From: Paraburkholderia flagellata | GTDB lineage: Bacteria > Pseudomonadota > Gammaproteobacteria > Burkholderiales > Burkholderiaceae | DNA length: 64,000 nucleotides | Direction of reading: 5' to 3' | Assembly: GCF_021390645.1 (NCBI RefSeq) | Contig: NZ_JAJEJT010000003.1 | Span: forward strand, 1,054,001-1,118,000 | Shown here: one piece after another, positions 18,317 to 26,428 of the stretch | How the letters are laid out: every line of letters begins with the position of its first letter | How positions within the stretch are numbered: the stretch's first letter is position 1 | Translations under genes and position numbers: made by a program | The notes under the pieces: generated by a model | Seen by the model: only the letters and a program-made list of their open reading frames with translations | The model's database searches: none | Told to the model about the DNA's origin: nothing

Positions 18317-19114
18317 ATGTCCGGCCTTTCTTTTTCCTCGGGCCTTCTCGCGCCCCATTTGCAGTCGCTCGACGCACTTCAATTGCTCGGCATTGCGGTT
18401 GCGCTTGTGCTGGGCGGTATGGTGAAGGGCGTGACGGGCATCGGCGTGCCGCTCGTGGCGATGCCCATCGTCACGTATTTTTTGCCGGTCAAGGAAGCGG
18501 TGCTGCTGCTCTCCATGCCGATCATTCTCGGCAATATTCCGCAGGCGCTGGAGGGGGGCGAAATGCTGCCTACCGTGCGCAATATCGCGGCGCCACTAAT
18601 TGGCACCGTGATCGGCAATGTGATTGGGGTGTCGGTGCTGATCGCGCTCGAGCCGCATCACGCACAGGCGGCTTCGGGCGTGGCGTTGATCGTGGCGGCG
18701 GTGCTTCTGCTCGTCTCGCCGCGCTTCAAACTTGCGCCTGCGCTCGCGAGGCCAGTGGGTTTCGCGCTCGGTTTCGGGGCGGCGCTCATGGAGAGTATTG
18801 CTGCCGTGCCGGGGCCATTACTCGCCATGTATCTGATCGCGTCGGGCGCCACGGGCCGCGCTTTCACGAAGCAAATCGCAATTATTCTCGTCGTTTCAGT
18901 CATCACGCTCATCACGACGTTCAGCCACGGCGCGCACGCCAATCTCGTCGATCTCGCGATTTCGGCGGCGGCCAGCGTGCCCGCCATCGCGGGCATGCTG
19001 ATTATTCGACCCTTGCGCGACAACTTGCATCCGCTGGCGTTTCGCGTTGTCGTGCTCGTATGCGTGCTGGCCGCGGCCGTGCAAATGATCGTCAAATCAC
19101 ACGTGCTGTTTTGA
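18317..19114 (+). CDS. TSUP family (TauE/SafE) membrane permease
   Basis: A 265-residue integral membrane protein with about eight helices and the two-fold TSUP pattern; GGMVKGVTGIGVPLVAMP near the start is a family hallmark. TauE/SafE proteins move sulfite, sulfoacetate or other organosulfur or C2 anions outward or inward; the substrate here is unknown. The ATG at 18317 begins MSGLSFSSG just before the first helix; a much longer upstream extension is low-complexity and rejected. It converges on the next MFS gene with 12 bases between them. Confidence 0.88.
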   Translation: MSGLSFSSGLLAPHLQSLDALQLLGIAVALVLGGMVKGVTGIGVPLVAMPIVTYFLPVKEAVLLLSMPIILGNIPQALEGGEMLPTVRNIAAPLIGTVIGNVIGVSVLIALEPHHAQAASGVALIVAAVLLLVSPRFKLAPALARPVGFALGFGAALMESIAAVPGPLLAMYLIASGATGRAFTKQIAIILVVSVITLITTFSHGAHANLVDLAISAAASVPAIAGMLIIRPLRDNLHPLAFRVVVLVCVLAAAVQMIVKSHVLF

Positions 19115-19126
19115 CGATCGCACCAG

Positions 19127-20524
19127 TTAATGGCTGATCGCTTCGAGCGAGAGTCCGCGCGTAACCGGCCCGAGCAGAATCATCACGATACCCACGAGCA
19201 TCGAAGCGCCGATGAACACCGCCACGCCAGGCACACCGTAATGATGGAGGAGGATGCCGATAGCGAGCCCCGCGAACGCGGCGGCAATGCGGCTCCACGA
19301 GTACACGAAGCCGACGGCGCGCGCGCGAATACGCGTAGGGTAAAGCTCGGCCTGATAGCCGTGATAGGCGTAGGACATCACGTTTGAAGCGAGCGTGAAG
19401 AAGACGCCCAGCACGATCAGGACCCACGGCTCGGTGGCTTGCGCGAATAGCGTGATGACGACGGCCATGATGAGCAGGCCGCCGACGATCTGCGTCTTGC
19501 GCTCCAGTTTGTCCGCGAACCACACGCCAATCAGCGGTCCGAACGGATTGGCGATGGCAATCACAAAGGCGTACGCAAGACTTTGCGTGATGTGAACGCC
19601 GCGCGCGATCAGCAGCGTCGGCACCCAGGCGGCGAAGCCGTAAAAGCCGATCACCTGCGCCATATTGAAAATCGACAGAATGACCGTGCGCCGCAAATAC
19701 GGCGCACGCAGCACTTCGCCAAGCGAGCCGCGCCCCGCCTTTTCAAGCGCGATCGGACCGAGCGGCGGCAAAGCGGTGCCCGTTTCGGCGGTGACGCGAC
19801 GCTCGATGTCGGCGACGATCCGTTCGGCTTCGTCCTCGCGGCCATTGCGCGCAAGCCAGCGCGGGCTTTCGGGAATGCTACGGCGCAGGAACCACACCAC
19901 CACTGCGCCGACCGAGCCGATCAGGATCACCACTCGCCAGTAGTCGAGACCAATCGGATGGGAGTCCTTGAGGATATAGGCGAGAAACGCGACCACGGGC
20001 ACCACGCTGAATGTGATGAACTGATTGACCGCATAGGCACGGCCGCGCTCGCCGCTCGGGATCAGCTCGGAAATATACGTGTCGATGGTCACGAGTTCGA
20101 TGCCAATGCCGATGCCGGCAATGAAGCGCCAGATATTGAGTGCCTGGCCGCTCGTCTGGAACGCCATGATGGCCGTACAGACGATGTACCAGATCAGCGA
20201 CCACGTGAAGATGATGCGTCGCCCGAAGCGGTCGGCCACCTGACCGAACGCCAGCGCACCGACCCACAGCCCGGCGAAAGTCGAGAACACGAAGGTGCCG
20301 AAGCCGGCCACCTTGAGCGGCCCGAGTGCGGAAAAGAATCCGAGCGATTCCGGCGTGAAAAGACCCGAATGCACCATGCCGGGCGCGACATAGCCTGTGA
20401 AGAATAGGTCGTAAAACTCGAATACGCCGCCAAGCGACAGCAGAATCACCATCGTCCAGACTGTGCGCGACGGCGGCAGCCGGTCGAAGCGGGCGGCAAT
20501 TTCCGCCGATTTTTCAATGGACAT
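19127..20524 (-). CDS. MFS transporter (paralogue of the 1181-2593 transporter)
   Basis: A 465-residue permease with 12 helices and the motifs DRFGRR, PESPRWL and YPTRIRARAVGF. It shares segment after segment with the MFS protein at 1181-2593 (ARFDRLPPSR, GGVFEFYD, TYISEL, SWSR), so the two belong to one subfamily. It has no catabolic gene beside it and stands between a TSUP permease and a diguanylate cyclase. The substrate is unknown, probably a small organic acid or sugar acid. Confidence 0.9.
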   Translation of the reverse strand: MSIEKSAEIAARFDRLPPSRTVWTMVILLSLGGVFEFYDLFFTGYVAPGMVHSGLFTPESLGFFSALGPLKVAGFGTFVFSTFAGLWVGALAFGQVADRFGRRIIFTWSLIWYIVCTAIMAFQTSGQALNIWRFIAGIGIGIELVTIDTYISELIPSGERGRAYAVNQFITFSVVPVVAFLAYILKDSHPIGLDYWRVVILIGSVGAVVVWFLRRSIPESPRWLARNGREDEAERIVADIERRVTAETGTALPPLGPIALEKAGRGSLGEVLRAPYLRRTVILSIFNMAQVIGFYGFAAWVPTLLIARGVHITQSLAYAFVIAIANPFGPLIGVWFADKLERKTQIVGGLLIMAVVITLFAQATEPWVLIVLGVFFTLASNVMSYAYHGYQAELYPTRIRARAVGFVYSWSRIAAAFAGLAIGILLHHYGVPGVAVFIGASMLVGIVMILLGPVTRGLSLEAISH

Positions 20525-20583
20525 CCCGATTCCTCATTACATTTTGAAAGCGTGTGGGGAGCAAAATGTGCATGCATCGATGG

Positions 20584-20615
20584 ATTTGCATGGGTTGCGC
20601 GCGACGTATGCAAAT
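20584..20615. promoter_or_regulatory. Inverted repeat upstream of the MFS gene
   Basis: ATTTGCAT (20584-20591) and ATGCAAAT (20608-20615) are perfect 8-bp arms 16 bases apart, in the 234-bp gap before the MFS gene. This could be a regulator site; no local regulator is evident. Confidence 0.35.
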
Positions 20616-20758
20616 GCCGATACAGGCCATAGCACGCACTTTATTGATGCCGCGACATGGAAGCACCTGGTTGAAACCCACATGCGTTGCGCTTATGGCA
20701 ACCGTGTTTAAGGCAACGCCACCGACGCCAACGCACCACGTAACGCTTCAGCCGCGTC

Positions 20759-22150
20759 TTATGCGATGCTCGTGCCCGCGTGGCTCACTCGGTTGCGGCC
20801 GGCGTGTTTGGCGGCATAGAGCGCAGCATCGGCAGCTTCGATGAGCGCATTGGGGGACGACGCAACGATCGCGTCGCGCGTGGCGCAGCCTGCGCTCACC
20901 GTGACGAGGCCGCCTGCGGCGGGAGAGGGAATGCCAAGTTGCTCGACGGCGCCGCGGGCGCGTTCGGCAAGCGCCGCGGCTTCATCCGCGCCGGCATCGG
21001 GCAGGACCAGCGCGAATTCTTCGCCGCCATAGCGCGCGACGAAACCGCCCGGCTCGCGCAGTGTGCTCGCAAGCGTGCCTGCGAGCGCGCCCGCTACGGC
21101 GCCGAGGCAGGCGTCGCCGTGCAGATGGCCGAAGGCGTCGTTGTAGTGCTTGAAGTGATCGACGTCGAACATCACGAGCGAGAGCGGCTGGCCGCTGCGC
21201 GTGGCGCGTTCGAACGCCTGGCGGAACTGTTCGTCGAAATAGCTGCGGTTGTAGACGCGCGTGAGCGCATCGCGCGCCGAAGCACGGATCAGCGTGGCGT
21301 GTTCTTCGGCGAGCTGGCGATAGAGCGCCGTCACTTCCCACACCAGCACGCACACGAGCACGCCAGGCGCGAACATGCTGAACACGCGCGCGACATACCA
21401 GCCCACCGTGAAGCGCTCGATGCTGAGCGAATTGAGTGCGGCGTCGACGAGCGAGGCGAGCAGCGCGACCACGATCCACAAATCGAGTACGAGGCGCAGC
21501 CGGCCTTTGAGCAACACGATCGCAATGGCGATCAGGTTGAGCGCGCAGATCGCAAGGCCCGCGAGATTGTCCGCGATGGCCGACGCTCGCGCGGCGCTCT
21601 CAACGTCGTGAAACGGCGATGCGAGATCGACGTGCGTCACGAGCACGCCCAGCAGGGCGGCTAGCGCTGCAGGGGCCGCGATCAGCAGCCAGCCGCGGGC
21701 ATCGAGACGTTCGCGGGCGAACGGCGGGGCGGGCAGGCGCTTGCGCACCAGTTCGGCCACGATGACGAACGCGGGAAAGCCGCCGTGCCAGAACACCCAC
21801 ATCCATGCGGCGCTGTACGGGAGCGCGCCGAGCAGGCCAGTTCGTGCAAACACGCCAGGAAACATCAGCAACTGCAACGCGACGGTAATGGCCGTGAACG
21901 CATAGGCACCGCCGAGCGCGGCGAGCATGGCCACGCGCGTAGCCGCGAAACGCGCACCGAGCAGGAAAGCCGCGATGCTCGACGTGGTGAACACCGTGAG
22001 CGCGCACATCGGCATGAACGGGGCGATACCGGGCAAGACGTCACGCGCACGTGGCGCCGCGAGCGCGAGCGTGAGGAGAATCGCAAATGCGCATACGCTG
22101 GCGAAGAGCGCCTGTCTGCGTGTTGCCGGTCCGATCAGCAAGCCGTCCAT
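20759..22150 (-). CDS. Membrane diguanylate cyclase (MASE-type sensor plus GGDEF)
   Basis: A 463-residue c-di-GMP synthase. About eight N-terminal helices (10-290) form a MASE4-like integral membrane sensor. The GGDEF domain follows, with DALTRVYNRSYFDEQF, the metal-binding FDVDHFKHYND and the active-site RYGGEEF near residue 375. I see no RxxD product-inhibition site immediately before the active site. It would link a membrane signal to c-di-GMP; the ligand is unknown. No EAL domain is present. Confidence 0.92.
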   Translation of the reverse strand: MDGLLIGPATRRQALFASVCAFAILLTLALAAPRARDVLPGIAPFMPMCALTVFTTSSIAAFLLGARFAATRVAMLAALGGAYAFTAITVALQLLMFPGVFARTGLLGALPYSAAWMWVFWHGGFPAFVIVAELVRKRLPAPPFARERLDARGWLLIAAPAALAALLGVLVTHVDLASPFHDVESAARASAIADNLAGLAICALNLIAIAIVLLKGRLRLVLDLWIVVALLASLVDAALNSLSIERFTVGWYVARVFSMFAPGVLVCVLVWEVTALYRQLAEEHATLIRASARDALTRVYNRSYFDEQFRQAFERATRSGQPLSLVMFDVDHFKHYNDAFGHLHGDACLGAVAGALAGTLASTLREPGGFVARYGGEEFALVLPDAGADEAAALAERARGAVEQLGIPSPAAGGLVTVSAGCATRDAIVASSPNALIEAADAALYAAKHAGRNRVSHAGTSIA

Positions 22151-22418
22151 GTGATGACTTTTGGGTTGATGCGCCGCTCGAGAATTGTGATCGTGGCGTG
22201 ACAGCGTGAGGCGCCGCTCGCGTTACGGAAAGCAGACAATTTTGACTGAAGGTATTGTGCGCCGAATCGGCTAAATAGTGGGGCACGGATGCGCGAGCCC
22301 AGTTATATTGAGTTTCGGTTTTGAGCGCGCTACATTGGGCGCGCGAAATTCAGCCTTGTGCGATCGGAGGTCGTATCGTGCCGGCTCGTTTCGTGTAATT
22401 CGGATGTAAGGATTGCTG

Positions 22419-24305
22419 ATGATGCATCGCGTATCGCGCGACCACCGTGAAGGATATGGCTGGCTCGGCGGTCGTGCTGGCCAGACGAGGCTTGGCTGGT
22501 CCGCGTTGGGCCTGGCCGCCGTGTTCGCCGTGCTGGCTTTCGTTCCCGCTTTGCCGCTCGATGCGCGCATGTGCGCCGTAATGTCGAGCGCGTGCCTCAA
22601 TCTCTTCATCGTCAGCTTCGGCGCGCGGCTGTTGGCGGCACGCGCGCCGTCCGGCGAGCCGGTCTCGAAGACCTCGCTGCGGCTCCTGCGCCTCGCGTTT
22701 CAGCGCAATTCGGAGGCCGCCGACATGCGCGGCCTGCTGCAGTCGCTTCCGTGGCAAGGGTGGGTCGCGCCGCTTGCCGCGCTCGTTTCGCTTGCGTTCG
22801 CCGTCGATGCGTGGACGTCTCCCGCGTTTGCGCCATCGGCTTCGCAGCGCGAATCCGCACCTTTTCTCGTAGCGGGTGCTGCCGCGCTCGTCATCGCTTT
22901 TGCTGCGCTCGTGGCCGAGCGCTTTCATGCGCAGCGCGGCGCGCAAGTGCGCGACTCCGCCGCGCTTGCGGGGCTGTTGCGTGTGGTGCTCGTCGCAGCG
23001 TTGAGCATGGCGGCTTCGGTCGCGGCGCTGGCTTATGCGGGCGATCCGCTCACGTGGCTCGTGCGTATCGTTGCGCTTCTTTCCGGCGCGATTGCCGTCG
23101 AACTCGGCCTGCGTGCGCTCTTCGCGGCGTTGGCGAAGCCCGACGAGGACCGCTTCCTGCATAGCACCATCGCGGGCGTGCTGAGCATGCGCGGACGTCC
23201 GCTCGCCGCATTCAATGCCCAAATGCGCATGCGCTACGGCATCGACCTGCGGCAGAACTGGGCGCTCAAAAGCTTCGTGCGCCTCCTGCCGGTTGCGCTC
23301 GCGGCCATGGTGATGGCGGGCTGGCTGCTAGGCGGCGTAACGATTCTCGGCCCCGATCAGCGCGCCGTGTACGAGCGCTTCGGCGCGCCTGTCGCCGTGT
23401 GGCAGCCCGGCCTGCATGCGGGCCTGCCCTGGCCCTTCGGCCGCGCGCGCGTGATCGACAACGGCGCGGTCCATCAACTGATCGTCTCGGGCAACGCGAA
23501 TGACAACAGCCGCGCGGCGCCCGCCGTTCCCGCGGACGGCGACACGCCCGCGCAACTGAATCGCCTGTGGGACGTGACGCATCCCTGGGAGACGACCCAG
23601 GTGATAGCGGGCACGAGCGGCGCGCAGCAGGCGTTCCAGATCGTGAGCGCGGACGTGCGGCTCGACTATCGCGTCGGACTCACGGATGCGGCGGCGCGCG
23701 CCTCGCTCTATCGCGCAGTCGACATGGACGAGACGGTGCGCTCGATCGCGAACCGTGAGGTCGTGCGTTACCTCGCGTCGCGCACGCTGCCGTCGCTGCT
23801 CGACACGCCGCAAACGGCTATGGCCGGCGCGTTGCGCGGCGCCGTGCAGCATGAGCTGGACCGGCTCGCGAGCGGCATCGAGGTCGTCGCCGTGGTGATC
23901 GAGAGCGTGCATCCGCCCGCGGGCGCGGCCGCCGCGTATCACGGCGTGCAGGCCGCGCAAATTCGCGCGCAGGCCAGCGTGGTGCAGGCGCACGGCTTCG
24001 CGGCGGCGGCGCTCGGGCAAGCGCAGCAGCAGGCGATCGAGACCATCGCGCAGGGCAGCGCGAACGCGGCGGACACGCTTGCCGCCGCGCGCGCGCAGCA
24101 GATCGGCTTCGACGCCGACGTGATCGCACAGCAGCTCGGCGGCCCGGCATTCGGCTTCGAGTATTACCTGCACAGCCTGCAAAAAGGGCTCAAGAACGCG
24201 AGCGTGACGGTGATCGACGACCGGCTCGCGAGCGGCAGCCGCGCGACGATCGACCTGCGCACGTTTAGCCCGGCCACGGCGGCGGGCGTGAAAAAGGCGT
24301 GGTGA
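22419..24305 (+). CDS. SPFH/Band-7 protein (HflK-like) with multi-helix N-terminal extension
   Basis: About 628 residues. Residues 25-240 hold roughly six membrane helices unlike ordinary HflK. A further helix (about 288-310) leads into an SPFH domain starting GPDQRAVYERFGAP and a PGLHAGLPWPFGRA segment typical of HflK. An Ala/Gln-rich coiled coil follows (QASVVQAHGFAAAALGQAQQQ). AAGGA precedes the ATG at 22419; the next ATG at 22422 is equally possible. It is the first gene of a four-gene operon ending in a metal ATPase. SPFH proteins form membrane cages and modulate proteases such as FtsH; the role here is inferred. Confidence 0.85.
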   Translation: MMHRVSRDHREGYGWLGGRAGQTRLGWSALGLAAVFAVLAFVPALPLDARMCAVMSSACLNLFIVSFGARLLAARAPSGEPVSKTSLRLLRLAFQRNSEAADMRGLLQSLPWQGWVAPLAALVSLAFAVDAWTSPAFAPSASQRESAPFLVAGAAALVIAFAALVAERFHAQRGAQVRDSAALAGLLRVVLVAALSMAASVAALAYAGDPLTWLVRIVALLSGAIAVELGLRALFAALAKPDEDRFLHSTIAGVLSMRGRPLAAFNAQMRMRYGIDLRQNWALKSFVRLLPVALAAMVMAGWLLGGVTILGPDQRAVYERFGAPVAVWQPGLHAGLPWPFGRARVIDNGAVHQLIVSGNANDNSRAAPAVPADGDTPAQLNRLWDVTHPWETTQVIAGTSGAQQAFQIVSADVRLDYRVGLTDAAARASLYRAVDMDETVRSIANREVVRYLASRTLPSLLDTPQTAMAGALRGAVQHELDRLASGIEVVAVVIESVHPPAGAAAAYHGVQAAQIRAQASVVQAHGFAAAALGQAQQQAIETIAQGSANAADTLAAARAQQIGFDADVIAQQLGGPAFGFEYYLHSLQKGLKNASVTVIDDRLASGSRATIDLRTFSPATAAGVKKAW

Positions 24306-24341
24306 CCCGTTACCCCATCTATTGAGCAAGGTGATTCGAAC

Positions 24342-25397
24342 GTGAGCTTTTTGCATACGCACGGCGATGCGCATCCTCATCATCATGACCACGGCGCAGC
24401 TGGATCAGCGCCCGTGAAGCCCCGGCGTTTTGCGTTGCGCGTGGCGTTCGCGCTGTTCTGCGTGATCGTCGCGCTCATCGTAGCGAGCGTCGTGCAGGTG
24501 CGCGAGGGCGAAGCGACAGTCGTCACGCGCTTTGGCGACCCGGTCCGCGTGCTGCTGCGGCCCGGTCTCGCGTGGCGCTTGCCCGCGCCCATCGAAGCCG
24601 CGGTGCCGGTGGATCTGCGTCTGCACACGACGTCGAGCGGCTTGCAGGACGTCGGCACGCGCGACGGGTTGCGCATCATCGTGCAGGCCTACGTGGCCTG
24701 GCGCGTGCCCGCCAACGCCAGCGACATTGGCCGCTTCGTGCGCGCGGTGCGCAACGAACCCGACGAAGCCGCGCGGCAGATTCGTTCGCTGGTCGGCTCG
24801 GCATTGCAGACCACGTCCGCGGGCTTCGATCTGGCTTCGCTCGTGAATACCGATCCGTCGCAGGTGCGCATCGGTGCATTCGAAGAGGCGCTACGCCGCC
24901 AGGTCGACGCGCAGGTTTATGCGGCCTATGGCGTGCACGTCGTGCAGGTTGGGCTCGAGCGCCTCACGCTGCCCGCCGTGACGCTGGCGGCGACCGTCGA
25001 TCGCATGCGCGCCGAGCGCGAGACCGTGGCCGCGCAGCGCACGGCCGAAGGCCTGCGCGAAGCGGCGCAGATCCGCTCGGACGCCGATCGCGATGCACGC
25101 GTGCTGATCGCCGACGCCAACGTGAAAGCCGCCGATATCGAGGCGCAATCGCGCAAGGACGCGGCGGCCATCTATGGCAAGAGCTACGCCGCCGATCCGC
25201 AGCTCTATACGATGCTGCGCTCGCTCGACACGCTCGGCACGGTCGTCAATAGCAACACGAACCTGATCCTGCGCACCGATGCCGCGCCATTCCGCGCGCT
25301 GGTGCAGGGGCCGCCTGGGCTCGGCGTGGCCACTGTGCCCTCAGGCGCAGTCGTTGCGCCAACAACCAATGCCCATACGCACGGGCGCACGCCATGA
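24342..25397 (+). CDS. SPFH/Band-7 protein (HflC-like) with His-rich ends
   Basis: A 351-residue HflC-like protein with a GTG start. The N-terminus reads HTHGDAHPHHHDHG (residues 5-18), a likely metal-binding tail on the cytoplasmic side. One membrane helix (about 32-50) follows, then the SPFH domain (VREGEATVVTRFGDP, LRPGLAWRLPAPIE) and a coiled-coil segment (ERETVAAQRTAEGLREAAQIRSDADRDA) with the HflC-like DAAAIYGKSYAADPQLYTMLRSL. The C-terminus ends NAHTHGRTP. It overlaps the next gene by ATGA. The His tails are unusual for HflC and point to metal, matching the ATPase in the operon. Confidence 0.88.
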   Translation: MSFLHTHGDAHPHHHDHGAAGSAPVKPRRFALRVAFALFCVIVALIVASVVQVREGEATVVTRFGDPVRVLLRPGLAWRLPAPIEAAVPVDLRLHTTSSGLQDVGTRDGLRIIVQAYVAWRVPANASDIGRFVRAVRNEPDEAARQIRSLVGSALQTTSAGFDLASLVNTDPSQVRIGAFEEALRRQVDAQVYAAYGVHVVQVGLERLTLPAVTLAATVDRMRAERETVAAQRTAEGLREAAQIRSDADRDARVLIADANVKAADIEAQSRKDAAAIYGKSYAADPQLYTMLRSLDTLGTVVNSNTNLILRTDAAPFRALVQGPPGLGVATVPSGAVVAPTTNAHTHGRTP

Positions 25398-26428
25398 GCA
25401 CGAGCGACAACTTCCCCGCGCTTGGGCCGGGCGCACAGGCGGTGCGCCTGTCGTTCTGGTTCATTGCGGTGCTTGCCATACTCGCCGCGCTTGCCTGGGC
25501 CACTTCGAACGTGCGCCGCATTCCGGCAGACAGCAGCGCCGTCGTGATGCGCTTTGGCGCCTACGTGCGCAGCCAGGGCGCGGGGCTGCTCGTCGCGTGG
25601 CCGCGGCCGTTCGAAACGGTGCTGCTCGTGCCAGGCAGCGAGCGTGTGCTCGAACGACGCATCGTCTCGCTCACGCGCGCTTCCGGCGCGCCCGCGCAAC
25701 TGGGCGAAGCGAGCGATGCGCTCGCGGGTTCCGGCTACGTGCTCACGGGCGACAACGGCGTCGTGCAGGTGAGCGCGACACTGTTCTACCGCGTGAGTGA
25801 CCCGTATGCGTATGCGTTGCAGCTCGAGCATCTCGACGCCGCGCTCGAACGCATCGTCTCGGCCGCAGTCGCGCAAACCGCCGCGCAGCGCGACCTCGAT
25901 TCGATCCTCGTCGCGCGCCCGGAGATGGTGGCCGGCGATCAGCAGATGGCCGCGCGCCGCGAGCAATTGCGCGGCGATCTTGCGCGCGCGGTCCAGCGCC
26001 AGCTCGACGCACTGACTGCCGCGCATGCCGGGCTCGGCATCGACGTCTCGCGCATGGATCTGCAAGCGTCTTTTCCGGCTTCGGCCGTCGATGCGTTCAA
26101 CGCGGTGCTGACTTCGCTGCAGAACGCCGAGCGCGATGTCGCGCAGGCGCGCACGCTCGCGGAAAAAACGCGCCAGCACGCGCAGCAAAGCGCCGACCGC
26201 ATCGTGCAAGACGCGCAAGCCAGCGCAGCGGAGCGTGTGGCGACGGCGCAGTCGGAAACCTCGACGATCGCGCAGCTCGAAGCGGCGCTCGGCGCGAATC
26301 ACGATCCGGGGCTGCTTGCGCGCGCGTATCGCGACCGCGTGCAGGCCGTGCTCGCTCACGCCGCGCGCGTGACGACGCTCGATCCCAACGACGCGTCGAG
26401 CCTCGTGCTGCCGGGGCGCGCGCCATGA
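25394..26428 (+). CDS. SPFH/Band-7 protein (third HflK/HflC-like paralogue)
   Basis: A 344-residue protein with one N-terminal membrane helix (about 18-38), then an SPFH domain (IPADSSAVVMRFGAYVRSQGAGLLVAWPRPFE) and a coiled-coil tail (RDVAQARTLAEKTRQHAQQSADRIVQDAQ). It differs from both preceding SPFH proteins, so the operon encodes three distinct subunits, as if for a hetero-oligomeric ring. Start and stop overlap the neighbours by ATGA on both sides, implying coupled, stoichiometric synthesis with the HflC-like protein and the ATPase. No His tail is present in this one. Confidence 0.85.
   Translation: MSTSDNFPALGPGAQAVRLSFWFIAVLAILAALAWATSNVRRIPADSSAVVMRFGAYVRSQGAGLLVAWPRPFETVLLVPGSERVLERRIVSLTRASGAPAQLGEASDALAGSGYVLTGDNGVVQVSATLFYRVSDPYAYALQLEHLDAALERIVSAAVAQTAAQRDLDSILVARPEMVAGDQQMAARREQLRGDLARAVQRQLDALTAAHAGLGIDVSRMDLQASFPASAVDAFNAVLTSLQNAERDVAQARTLAEKTRQHAQQSADRIVQDAQASAAERVATAQSETSTIAQLEAALGANHDPGLLARAYRDRVQAVLAHAARVTTLDPNDASSLVLPGRAP

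Noticed and set aside
22419..26428. Annotating the SPFH genes simply as hflK and hflC
   Set aside because: There are three distinct proteins, the first has a large membrane extension, and the partner is a metal ATPase. The standard names would hide this.
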